Origin: JAODBJ01 sp963782465
Lineage (GTDB): Bacteria > Actinomycetota > Acidimicrobiia > IMCC26256 > PALSA-610
Length of the DNA: 64,000 bases
Assembly: GCA_963782465.1 (NCBI GenBank)
Contig: CAWAJR010000002.1
Coordinates: forward strand, 186,001 to 250,000
Direction of reading: 5' to 3'
The notes under the pieces are model-generated. The model ran no database searches. It had not been told where the DNA came from and was given only the letters and a program-made list of their open reading frames with translations. A program made the translations under genes and the position numbers. Below are positions 9,025 through 17,217 of the stretch, piece by piece. The first letter of the stretch is position 1, and each line of letters begins with the position of its first letter.

Positions 9025-10910
9025 TCACCACGCCACGCTGTGCGGCGCGTCATCGGTCCAGCGTGTCGACCCGTACCCCCATTCGACAGCCGGCATACGA
9101 GCGGACGGAGTGACTGCCAATGTCTGGTCGCCGCGGGGGAGGCTGAAATGCACCGTTGCCTGGTACGTCTGGCCGCGCCGCACCTCGAAATAGGCCGCGA
9201 CGACGTAATTCCCCTGGTCCGGGCCCACGGCCGCGAGCGTGAGGCGTTTGCCGGTCACATCGGTGATGAAGAGGTTGCGCGCCAGCGACGGGAGTTCGGC
9301 GACGAGCAGGCCCTGGTACTTGCCTTCCTCGCTGCCGATGGCGTCGGGATAGGGCCCCGCCACGTACTCGGGGAGCCCGGTCGGCGCGACGTTGTGCATC
9401 TTCATCTCGACGGTCACGGCCGTGCCGGAGCCGCGCTTGGTGGTGTGCAGGGTCGCGTTCACGTTGATGAACTGGTCGAGCTTGTTGCCGCCGCGGTTGT
9501 GCAACCCCACGAGGAGCGAGTTGCGACCGAGGGCCCCGCGACGCCGGCCGCCTTCCAACCCCGTTGCTCGACCGGGTCGCTTGACCAGCCGAGCACATGG
9601 CGGCCGTCGGCCGCGCCTCGCAACGCATCGACCAGCGACGCGACCTCGAACTGGCCCTGCAGATTGTCGATCGCGGCCCGGGCGATGGCACTCAGCCGGT
9701 CGCGCCGCTGAACCTGGGTGGGGTACCCGACGATCCCGGCGTACTGGTAGAGGTAGATCTCCTGGAGGACGTTCGCCGGCCCGTACTGCTTGCCGTCGAC
9801 GACGACCGGGTGCGTCGCCTGGATCAGGGCGCGTAACGCGACCGGGTCGAGCGTGAGCACCCCGTCGACCTTGGGTTGCCCGGCGGCGGCCCACATCTTC
9901 TGGGCCAGCGCCGCCTGGGTCGGGAAGATGGGTGAGGACGCGAGGTTCCGCCACTCCTGGGTCGGTTCCAACCAACCCCACCGTTTGGCGAAGTCGCCGG
10001 TGACCGGGACCGCACCCTGCGGGAGGCTGAAGTCTTCCGTGGGGGTCATCGGGCCGAGGGTGAACGAGCCGTCGTCGACCTGGAGCCTCCCCACCGACAG
10101 GAACGTTCCCGACCCGATGCGCATCTCGTTGTTGTTGGCCGCGAACACGAGGTAGCTGCTCGGGCCGCGGAGGAACTTGGCCAGGCCCTGCGACGCCTCG
10201 GCACTGCGCTGCGTCGCGCTGGCCAGCTTGTCGAGTTCCTTGGAGAAGCGGGCGCGGGCCGTTCGCAGCGGCCCGATCAGGGCGTTGTCGGGCCCGAGGC
10301 TCACCGCGGTGATCCGTTGGTGGGCCTGGGCGGCGATCCGGCCGAGCCGGTCGACGAGCACCACCCGCCCGTGGCCCTGAGGCTGCACGCGGCGCAGCTG
10401 GCCGCGGGCGAGCGAGATGGCATCGACGCCCGCGTCGACGACCTTCGCGGCGGCGCCGGTCATGGCGTCGACCGATCGCACCTGGCGGCCGATCACCGGG
10501 AGCACCCGCAACGGGGCGACGAGCGGCGACCGCACCGAATGCCGGGCACTCGCGAAGTCGTCCTCGGCGGCCTGCAACAGGCCGATGCCCTGGCCTTTCA
10601 CCAGGCCGGTCGGGCTCAACACGTCGCGTGCCTTCTGCAGCCGGTCGATACCGGCCTGCGTGCGCTGGCGGGCATGGTTCAGCGCCACTGCCGTGAACCC
10701 GGCCCAGGCGCCGATCACGACGAGTACCCCGACCACCCAGGGCCAACGCCGGCGGCGGGGCCTGGGGGAACGCCCCGGCCCTCGGGCAGGTCGCCGCCCG
10801 GACCGGCGCGAGGGCGGCGCGGAGGTGGGCGTCATCGGAGCGTCATCGTAGGGAGGGTCTCCCCCCTGATCGGCGGCACGTGGCTCGCCGGGTGGTGAAG
10901 CAGTGCTCAT
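9025..10910 (-). CDS. DUF4012 domain protein, single-base frameshift near 9530
   Basis: About 628 residues after frame repair. The N-terminus is Pro/Arg-rich, then one membrane helix (WPWVVGVLVVIGAWAGFTAV, about residues 55-74), then a long outside domain. The domain includes YLVFAANNNEMRIGSGTFLS and VDGVLTLDPVALRALI, both typical of the DUF4012 family often found with exopolysaccharide genes. The frame breaks at a GGGG run near 9528-9532: one more G would join GWKAAGVAG to ALGRNSLLVGLHNRGGNKLD. The C-terminal part after the break is intact and ends at 9025. It starts divergently from the Fe-S protein gene. The role is unknown; an envelope or polysaccharide function is inferred from family and context. 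Confidence 0.78.
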
Positions 10911-10953
10911 CGGCTGGTCATTGGTTGTCGTTGCCCTCTCGTACGCTCACCCG

Positions 10954-11667
10954 GTGGCCGTTGCCCCGACCGACGACTTCGTCAAGATCACCCCTCGGCA
11001 TCTTCGCCAGGCAGACGAGATGTGCCGGCGGCGTCTCGCGCTCGACCTCGCCTCCCAGAAGGGCAACCCGCCCGGCGGGGCGCGCTTCGAGGTCCCGAAC
11101 CGCATCGCGGCCGACGCCCGCCTGGCCCACACCGACTTCGCTCCTCCCGACCCGCGGGCCTTCGTCACCCCGAAAGACCTGCTCCCCGAGCAGCAACGCG
11201 TGTACTCGGCCGCGGTTGGCGGGTATCTCGCCCTCTTCGGGGAGATCGCGGCCCGCGCGATCGAAACGTCGTTCGACACCGCGCTCCCCGAACTCGAGGT
11301 ACGGCTGGTGGGCGATCTCGGCGTGGCCCTCGAGGTCGACGGCGGGTTCGAGGTGCGCGTTCTGCGGGTCGGCGATCGAGGTCATGCCCGTTCGCTCCTC
11401 GACGACGTCGACTTGCGCTTCATCGCGCTGCGTTCGGCGCCGTTCGCCGCCGGCGCGCCGCTGCGAGTCGTCGTCGCCGAGCTGCTGAACCTGTCGACCG
11501 CGTCGTTCGACATCGACCTCGACGAACGGTTGCCCGAAGCGACCGGCTGGGTCACGGCCCGCGTCGCGACCATCCGGGCGACCGCCGACCCCGACGTGCC
11601 CCGGCCGGGCATCGACTGCCTGGGCTGCCGGTTCGTGAACGGCTGCCGCGCGCATCGCGACGGCTGA
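10954..11667 (+). CDS. Fe-S cluster protein resembling an inactivated RecB/Cas4-like nuclease
   Basis: A 237-residue protein I do not recognise by name. Cys24 follows a KITPRHLRQADEM segment, and the C-terminus holds C222-x2-C225-x5-C231 (CLGCRFVNGC). This one-plus-three cysteine pattern is that of the Fe-S cluster in AddB/Cas4-type PD-(D/E)XK nucleases. The next gene has the same layout (TP motif at 13-14, Cys23, then C-x2-C-x5-C). At the place of the nuclease core I see GDLGVALEVDGGFEVRVLRV (120-139), with no Lys after the acidic residue, so catalysis looks lost. GTG 10954 is used; a longer start at 10903 would overlap the divergent DUF4012 gene. Its stop overlaps the next ATG by one base. 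Confidence 0.72.
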   Translation: MAVAPTDDFVKITPRHLRQADEMCRRRLALDLASQKGNPPGGARFEVPNRIAADARLAHTDFAPPDPRAFVTPKDLLPEQQRVYSAAVGGYLALFGEIAARAIETSFDTALPELEVRLVGDLGVALEVDGGFEVRVLRVGDRGHARSLLDDVDLRFIALRSAPFAAGAPLRVVVAELLNLSTASFDIDLDERLPEATGWVTARVATIRATADPDVPRPGIDCLGCRFVNGCRAHRDG

Positions 11668-12458
11668 TGGCCCGCCGTCTCCTCCCCGACATCGTCTCGC
11701 TCACACCATCGAGCTACGAGTCGTTGCTGCGCTGCCCGCGGCTGTTCCTGCTCGGCAACCTGCTCGGCGTCCCCGCCAGCGATCCCGTCCCCACTCCCGA
11801 CCGCGGGCAGCTCGTGCACGAGCTGTTGCGGTTCGTGCACGAGCGGGGAAGTTGCCGCGACGAGGCGCACGTCGAGGAGATCCTGGCCGCCCACGACGTC
11901 GCCGACGATCTGCATCGGACGATGTTCCGCCGCCACGCCCAACGGTGCCCGTCGAGCGTCGACACCGGCGCCCACGAAAAAGACATCGCACGCTTCCATC
12001 GTTTCCCGGCACCGATGTTCATGGCGAACGCCCGCATCGACGCCCTCTGGGTGCACGACGGCATCCTCGACGTCCGCGACTACAAGACCGGGAAACGCTG
12101 GCACGACCGCGTCGCCGACGACCCGGCGGCGCAAGTGCAGGCGTTCGTGCTCGCGCCGCACGCGCACCGGCGCCGCCTTCGCCTCCAGTTGCGCTACGAG
12201 TACCTCGCGCCGGAGATCGACGACGATCCCGAACCGTTCGAACCCGACGACGACGACCTCGACGCGATCGCGACACGCCTTCACCACGCGGTCGAGACGA
12301 TGTGGCAGCGCGACGATTGGAAGGGCTGCGGCGACGCTGCGGTGTGCCGGACGTGCCGGTACCGGTCCATCTGCACCGACAGTGCCGCCACCGGCGAACC
12401 CGATTGGGCGGTGCTCGCGCTCGACGCGGCTGGGAACGAGGCGGCCGACGATCGCTAG
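11667..12458 (+). CDS. PD-(D/E)XK superfamily nuclease with Fe-S cluster (RecB/Cas4-like)
   Basis: A 263-residue protein with the parts of a stand-alone RecB-family nuclease. SLTPSSYESLLRCPRLFLLG gives the first cluster Cys (23). GQLVHELLRF holds the conserved His51. NARIDALWVHDGILDVRDYK carries the active-site acids D125 and D138 with K140. AAQVQAFV fits the following Gln motif. C227-x2-C230-x5-C236 completes a 4Fe-4S site. Such proteins degrade or process DNA ends. The ATG overlaps the stop of the cysteine-rich partner upstream, so both are made together, probably as one complex. No helicase or CRISPR gene is adjacent. The partner and the DNA substrate are unknown. Confidence 0.82.
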   Translation: MARRLLPDIVSLTPSSYESLLRCPRLFLLGNLLGVPASDPVPTPDRGQLVHELLRFVHERGSCRDEAHVEEILAAHDVADDLHRTMFRRHAQRCPSSVDTGAHEKDIARFHRFPAPMFMANARIDALWVHDGILDVRDYKTGKRWHDRVADDPAAQVQAFVLAPHAHRRRLRLQLRYEYLAPEIDDDPEPFEPDDDDLDAIATRLHHAVETMWQRDDWKGCGDAAVCRTCRYRSICTDSAATGEPDWAVLALDAAGNEAADDR

Positions 12459-12468
12459 GGTCGAAAAC

Positions 12469-13974
12469 ATGTTCGACCCTCGTACCCCAGTCGTCGTCGG
12501 TGCCGGCCAATGCTCACAACGCGCCGATCCGGCCGCCGCCCGCCCGCCGATCGAGCTGTTCGAGGAGGCGGCGCGCATCGCCGGCGCCGACGCCGGTCAT
12601 GGTCTGCTCGACCGGACCGACACGGTTGCCGCGGTACAGATCGTTTCGTGGCCGTACCCCGACGCAGGGGCGTACGTGGCGCGGCGCCTGGGCATCGAAC
12701 CGCGCGCGACCGTCGGCACCACCGTCGGCGGCAACAGCCCGCAACTCCTGGTGAACGAGATCGGTGCGCGGATCCTCGACGGCCGAGCCGACATCGTGCT
12801 CATCGGCGGCGCGGAGTCGATGCACACACGCTGGCGTGCCCGGCGCGAACCGCGCACCCATCTCGACTGGGACGCCGGCGGCGACGAACCGTGCCGCGAC
12901 GTGATCGGCACCGACCGGCCCGGCGTCAACGACTACGAGATCGCCCACGGCGCGGTCGCGCCGACGAGTATCTACCCGTTGTTCGAAACGGCGTTGCGGG
13001 CCGCGAACGGTCGCGACATCGAGACGCACCAGCGCGTCGTGAGCGAACTGTGGTCGACGTTCGCAGCGGTCGCGGCCGCCAACCCCAATGCATGGTCGCG
13101 CACTGCGTATACCCCCGAACAGATCCGTACCGTCACACCGGATAACCGGATGGTCGTGTTCCCGTACCCGAAGTTGATGTGCTCCAACATCGACGTCGAC
13201 CAGGGCGCCGCCCTGCTGTGCTGTTCCTACGAGACGGCGCACGCGGCGGGCGTCCCCGACGACCGGCTCGTGTTCCTGCACGCCGGGTCCGACGGTCACG
13301 AACACTGGTTCATCACCGAACGGCAGTCGCTCTCCGACTCCCCCGGCCTGGGCATCGTCGTACGTGACGCGCTCGACGCGGCGAACGTCGGCATCGACGA
13401 CATCGCACGGTTCGACTTCTACTCGTGCTTCCCGTCCGCGGTGCAATTCGCCGCGCGCGCGTGCGACCTGAAAGCGCCGAGCGAGGGCGGCGATCGCGAC
13501 CTCACGGTGACGGGAGGGCTCGGGTTCGCCGGCGGCCCGGTGAACAACTACCCGACGCATGCGATCGCGACAATGGTCGAACTGTTGCGGGCCGACCCGG
13601 GCTCGTACGCGCTCACCACGGCCCTCGGCTGGTACTCGACGAAACACGCCGCGGGCATCTGGTCGACCGCGCCGCCGGCGGAGCGGTTCGTGCGCGTCGC
13701 GGTCGACGACACTCAGGCGCGCATCGACGCGCTCCCCCGCCGCGAGCCGGCTGGTCTCCTCGAGGGGACGATCACCGTCGAAGCGACGGCAGTCGCCTTC
13801 GAGCGCGACGGCACCCCTTCGGGGGGCATCGTCGCCGGGCTGGCCGCCGATGGCCGGCGGGCGCTCGCCACCACGAGCGACGTCGACGTACTGACCGCGA
13901 TGACCCGTGACGCCTGGGAAGGGCGCACGGTACGGGTCGCGAGCGACGGCACCAAGAACCTGCTCCACGCCTGA
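12469..13974 (+). CDS. Thiolase-like acetyl-CoA acetyltransferase family protein (TLP1 type)
   Basis: A 501-residue thiolase-fold protein. Parts seen are the N-terminal PVVVGAGQCSQRADPAAARP, a central GGNSPQLLVNEIGARILDGR helix, a HAGSDGHEHWF loop and the C-terminal GGPVNNYPTHAIATMVELL. An extra beta domain (about 420-500, GTITVEATAVAFERDGTPSG) matches the add-on of SCP2-thiolase-like protein 1. The canonical nucleophilic Cys is not seen where expected (GGNSPQ), so it may bind acyl-CoA or use a different mechanism rather than do classic thiolysis. ATG 12469 follows the previous stop by ten bases. A role in acyl-CoA or sterol-type catabolism is inferred from the family. Confidence 0.78.
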   Translation: MFDPRTPVVVGAGQCSQRADPAAARPPIELFEEAARIAGADAGHGLLDRTDTVAAVQIVSWPYPDAGAYVARRLGIEPRATVGTTVGGNSPQLLVNEIGARILDGRADIVLIGGAESMHTRWRARREPRTHLDWDAGGDEPCRDVIGTDRPGVNDYEIAHGAVAPTSIYPLFETALRAANGRDIETHQRVVSELWSTFAAVAAANPNAWSRTAYTPEQIRTVTPDNRMVVFPYPKLMCSNIDVDQGAALLCCSYETAHAAGVPDDRLVFLHAGSDGHEHWFITERQSLSDSPGLGIVVRDALDAANVGIDDIARFDFYSCFPSAVQFAARACDLKAPSEGGDRDLTVTGGLGFAGGPVNNYPTHAIATMVELLRADPGSYALTTALGWYSTKHAAGIWSTAPPAERFVRVAVDDTQARIDALPRREPAGLLEGTITVEATAVAFERDGTPSGGIVAGLAADGRRALATTSDVDVLTAMTRDAWEGRTVRVASDGTKNLLHA

Positions 13975-14009
13975 AGTTTTCCGGGCTCCCCTGGCTACCC
14001 TTCCCTACC

Positions 14010-14420
14010 GTGGCGAGCGAAGCAGGCCCGAAATCGGGGACGATGCTGGCGCGCGGGCTCACGCGCCGCTGCGCCCGTTGCGGGAGCGGTCATCTCTTCA
14101 AGCACTGGGTATCGATGGTGCCCGACTGCCCGCGCTGCGGGCTGCACTTCGAACGTGAAGCCGGCTACTGGGCCGGTGCGCTCGCCGTGAACCTCATCAT
14201 CGTCGGCGGCATCTTCGCGATCACGTTCGTCGTCGCGCTCGCGCTGACGATCCCGAACATCCCGGTCGCGCCACTGCTCGCCGTGTTCGTCCCGTTGATG
14301 GTGCTCGGCCCGATCATCTGCTACCCGTTCTCGAAGACGTTGTGGGTCGCGATCGACCGCGGCTTCCTGCAGCGGCTCGACGTGAACGAGCAGCGCGACG
14401 AGCAACTCCGCCGTTACTGA
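14010..14420 (+). CDS. DUF983 family membrane protein
   Basis: A 136-residue protein. A zinc-ribbon-like N-terminus (RRCARCGSGHLFKHW then PDCPRCGLHFE) is followed by two long membrane helices (about 54-78 and 86-105). This arrangement is that of DUF983, small membrane proteins of unknown function common in Actinobacteria and Alphaproteobacteria. The start is GTG 14010, as the first Cys pair lies only about 20 residues in. It is 35 bases downstream of the thiolase-like gene on the same strand and converges with a small gene beyond a short hairpin. Confidence 0.82.
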   Translation: MASEAGPKSGTMLARGLTRRCARCGSGHLFKHWVSMVPDCPRCGLHFEREAGYWAGALAVNLIIVGGIFAITFVVALALTIPNIPVAPLLAVFVPLMVLGPIICYPFSKTLWVAIDRGFLQRLDVNEQRDEQLRRY

Positions 14421-14428
14421 GCCGACAA

Positions 14429-14443
14429 GACCCCGGCGGGGTC
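14429..14443. terminator. Short GC stem-loop between convergent genes
   Basis: Six base pairs (GACCCC/GGGGTC) close a three-base loop just after the DUF983 stop; the stem reaches into the stop region of the opposite gene. It is a plausible weak terminator without a T-tract. Confidence 0.4.
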
Positions 14444-14657
14444 AGCCGTTGAGATCGATGCGGAGTACGAGCACACCGTCTTCGAATCCCCAGGTCGCGT
14501 CGGCCACGATCGCAAAGTCCTGGAAGTCGAGTTGGGCCTGCTTGACGAAGCGTTCCCGATCGGCGCCCGCGACGGGTGGGAGCGGGCGCGCCCGGACCGC
14601 CTCGGCTCGTTCCCGGAACCGGGCGAGCATCGCGTCGACGTCGAGTTCGTCAGCCAT
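14442..14657 (-). CDS. Small conserved-looking hypothetical protein downstream of prmC
   Basis: A 71-residue acidic protein, MADELDVDAMLARFRERAEA then a beta-rich end (FAIVADATWGFEDGVLVLRI). ATG 14657 lies 11 bases after the prmC stop, so it is the last gene of the prfA-prmC transcript. No signal peptide, Cys pair or membrane helix. I do not recognise the family; the GC-biased third positions and tight spacing support it as real. Confidence 0.6.
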   Translation of the reverse strand: MADELDVDAMLARFRERAEAVRARPLPPVAGADRERFVKQAQLDFQDFAIVADATWGFEDGVLVLRIDLNG

Positions 14658-14668
14658 CGCGACGGACG

Positions 14669-15592
14669 CTAGCGGTCGAGACGGCGGGCGACGAGAACGC
14701 GCGGGCGGCCCGTCAGGTCCGGGTGCACGTCGACCGACGGGAACCCGCCGCGCGCCATGCTCGCGACCGTCTCCGCCTGGTGCGGTGCGATCTCGCACAC
14801 GAGCACGCCGGCGGGCGACAACCACTGCGGCGCGTTCGCGATGAGGTGCTCCTGCGCCTCGGTCCCCGCCGGTCCCGACACCAGCGCGCCGTGCGGTTCG
14901 TAGCGGGCGACCTCGTCGGGCAGTGTCGCGTACTCCGCGTCGGTGACGTAGGGCGGGTTCGACACGATCAGGTCGATCCTCCCCCGCAACGACACCGGGA
15001 GCGCGTCGAACCACGAACCGGCTGCGAGACGCACCCGCGCCGCCCCGCAGCCCGCCAGGTTGGCGCGCGCGACGGCGAGCGCGTCCTCGCTCCGGTCGGT
15101 TGCCCACACTTCGACTTCGGGAAGTTCGGCTTCGAGCGCGAGCGCGATGGCGCCCGAGCCGGTGCCGAGGTCGGCGACGACGCCCCGCGACGGTGCCGGG
15201 ATCACCGGGCGCGGCCCGCGCCGGTAACCGAGACGCGACGCCTCCTGCAGCGCCACCTCGACGACGATCTCGGTTTCGGGACGCGGGATCAGCACCCGCT
15301 CGTCGACCATGAGGTCGAGCCCGCGAAACGACCAGGCGCCGAGCACGTACTGCAGCGGCTCCCCCACGACCCGGCGATCGCACATCGCGTCGAGACGCAG
15401 TCGCGCCCGATCGTTCGGTACCGCCGCCTGCACGTCGAGCCATTCGGCCCCTGAGTAACCCGACGCCTGCTCGGTGATCCAGCGCGCTTCGACGTCGGCG
15501 GTTTCGATGCCGGCACTCGCGAGCCGGCGCGCGATCTCGGCGCGCGCCGCGCGCCACGTCGCGGCGCCGCCTGCTTCGTCGCCCACGGCCAC
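14669..15592 (-). CDS. prmC: Peptide chain release factor N5-glutamine methyltransferase
   Basis: A 307-residue PrmC/HemK enzyme. It methylates the Gln of the GGQ motif in release factors using S-adenosylmethionine, which speeds peptide release. Seen here: an N-terminal helical domain that binds the release factor (about 1-95), IPRPETE (102-108), the SAM loop DLGTGSGAIA (141-150) and the catalytic NPPY (212-215). The gene follows prfA, its substrate gene, with an 11-base gap, the usual actinobacterial order. It uses a GTG start. Confidence 0.95.
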   Translation of the reverse strand: MAVGDEAGGAATWRAARAEIARRLASAGIETADVEARWITEQASGYSGAEWLDVQAAVPNDRARLRLDAMCDRRVVGEPLQYVLGAWSFRGLDLMVDERVLIPRPETEIVVEVALQEASRLGYRRGPRPVIPAPSRGVVADLGTGSGAIALALEAELPEVEVWATDRSEDALAVARANLAGCGAARVRLAAGSWFDALPVSLRGRIDLIVSNPPYVTDAEYATLPDEVARYEPHGALVSGPAGTEAQEHLIANAPQWLSPAGVLVCEIAPHQAETVASMARGGFPSVDVHPDLTGRPRVLVARRLDR

Positions 15593-15603
15593 GCGCGAGC
15601 CGG

Positions 15604-16668
15604 CTACTGGCCGCCGAGCTGGCGGCTGCGTTCGTCGGCGGCGAGACCGTCGACGACGTCGTCGAGATCACCGGCCAGCACCCGGTCGAGCGCGTGGAGC
15701 GTGAGCCCGATGCGATGGTCGGTGACCCGGTTCTCCTTGAAGTTGTAGGTGCGGATCTTCTCCGAGCGGCCACCGCCCTTCACCTGTTCGCGGCGGGCCG
15801 ACGCGGTTTCGGCATGCTGGCGGTCCTGCTCGATCTGCATGAGCCGGGCCCGCAGGATCCGCAGTGCCTTGTCCTTGTTCTGCAACTGGCTCTTCTCGTC
15901 CTGGCAGCTCACCACCAGGCCGCTCGGTTTGTGCTTGATCCGCACGGCGGAGTCGGTCGTGTTCACCGACTGGCCGCCCGGGCCGGTTGCGCGGAACACA
16001 TCGACTTCGAGATCGTTCGGGTCGATGTCGATGTCGATCTCGTCGGCCTCGGGGAGCACCGCAACGGTCGCGGCGCTCGTGTGCACGCGGCCCTGGCTCT
16101 CCGTTTCGGGGACCCGCTGCACGCGGTGCGGGCCACCTTCGTATTTGAACCGCGACCACGCGGTCGGGCCCTTTACGAGGAACGTCACGTCGCGGTAGCC
16201 GCCGTGCTCCGACGGCTGGCTGGAGAGCACCTCGGTGCGAAGCCCCTTCGCCTCCGCGTAGCGCTGGTACATGCGGAACAGGTCGCCCGCCCAGAGGTTC
16301 GCTTCCTCACCGCCCTCGGCACCCTGGATCTCCACGATCACGTTCCGACCCTCGTTCGGGTCGGTGGGCAGCAGCAGTTGCTTGATCTCGGCTTCGAGGC
16401 CGCCGACAAGCGTCTCTTTCTCGGCGATCTCACCCTTCAAGTAGTCGCGCATGTCGGCGTCGGCTTCGCCGTCGAGCAACTCCCGCGCCTCGGCGAGCTC
16501 GGCATTCGCTTTCTGCCAGCCGCGGTAGGCGTCGACCACTGGCTTCAGTTCGGCGTGCCGGCGCCCGGCGACCCGCGACGCGGCACGATCCCCCGACGCG
16601 TAGATGCCGGGGAGCTCCGATTCGAGCCGGTCGAGCTCGTGTTCGAGTTCGTGGAGTTGTTCGAACAT
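15604..16668 (-). CDS. prfA: Peptide chain release factor 1
   Basis: A 354-residue class I release factor. It reads UAA and UAG in the ribosomal A site and triggers hydrolysis of the peptidyl-tRNA. The PxT anticodon-like motif is P187-E-T189 within HRVQRVPETESQGRVHTSAA, which marks RF1 rather than RF2. The catalytic GGQ is at 231-233 (TGPGGQSVNTTDSAVRIKH). ATG 16668 gives the standard N-terminus MFEQLHELEHELDRLE; a longer start at 16746 would add an unusual 26-residue leader. prmC follows directly. In related genomes rpmE precedes prfA; here several genes separate them. Confidence 0.96.
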   Translation of the reverse strand: MFEQLHELEHELDRLESELPGIYASGDRAASRVAGRRHAELKPVVDAYRGWQKANAELAEARELLDGEADADMRDYLKGEIAEKETLVGGLEAEIKQLLLPTDPNEGRNVIVEIQGAEGGEEANLWAGDLFRMYQRYAEAKGLRTEVLSSQPSEHGGYRDVTFLVKGPTAWSRFKYEGGPHRVQRVPETESQGRVHTSAATVAVLPEADEIDIDIDPNDLEVDVFRATGPGGQSVNTTDSAVRIKHKPSGLVVSCQDEKSQLQNKDKALRILRARLMQIEQDRQHAETASARREQVKGGGRSEKIRTYNFKENRVTDHRIGLTLHALDRVLAGDLDDVVDGLAADERSRQLGGQ

Positions 16669-16778
16669 CTTGATGCTCAGGGTAACGGTGCACGCTCGGC
16701 GCCCGACGCTCAAGCAACGGGCAGGACCGGTCGATAACGGGCACAAGGCGGGCTGGGCCAGGAGCCAAGGATGGCGAC

Positions 16779-17186
16779 ATGGAGCTCAGCGTGAGCGGGG
16801 TTGGGCCGTCCATCGCGGCGACGCAGCGGCGACCCGATACCGGCCAGGGACAGGAACGGGCGCGAGCAGCACCTGAAGAGAAGGCGGAACCCGTCTCGAA
16901 CACCGTCGTCGTGTCTTGGTTCGACCGCAACGGCGACGGCAGGATCGACGGTACCGATTGGCTCGCCGGCGGCGACGCGTTCCTTACCGTGGGGAAGGAT
17001 GTCGCGCCGGTGCTGCAACATGGCCGGTCGCAGGACGCCGGGCCCGCGGGACCGCCGCCGTCGCGCGGCCCCGTGACGGGATCGAGGCCGGCTGCCTCGG
17101 CCGCGGCTGCCGCGTACCAGCACTACGGAGCCGCGGCGGGTTCGTCGTCGGGAACCGGCGGCGTGCCGAACGGAGGGGCGCGCTGA
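16779..17186 (+). CDS. Hypothetical protein with a single EF-hand/dockerin-like calcium loop
   Basis: A 135-residue protein, mostly low-complexity. Residues 49-60 read DRNGDGRIDGTD, a textbook calcium-binding loop (acidic or Asn at positions 1, 3, 5, 9 and 12, Gly at 6, Ile at 8) set in VVVSWFDRNGDGRIDGTDWL. Flanks are Pro/Ala/Gly-rich and probably disordered, with an AAAAAYQHYGAAAG stretch. No signal peptide or membrane helix is visible, so a secreted dockerin is doubtful. It is divergent from prfA and converges with the F420 oxidoreductase gene. No function can be named. Confidence 0.6.
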   Translation: MELSVSGVGPSIAATQRRPDTGQGQERARAAPEEKAEPVSNTVVVSWFDRNGDGRIDGTDWLAGGDAFLTVGKDVAPVLQHGRSQDAGPAGPPPSRGPVTGSRPAASAAAAAYQHYGAAAGSSSGTGGVPNGGAR

Positions 17187-17217
17187 TGCGGCGAAGTGGC
17201 GAGGAAGTGGAGTGAGT

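Noticed and set aside
10903..10953. Earlier ATG for the Fe-S protein giving MLIGWSLVVVALSYAHP
   Set aside because: It looks like a short hydrophobic leader but overlaps the divergent gene start, and the paired gene has no such leader.
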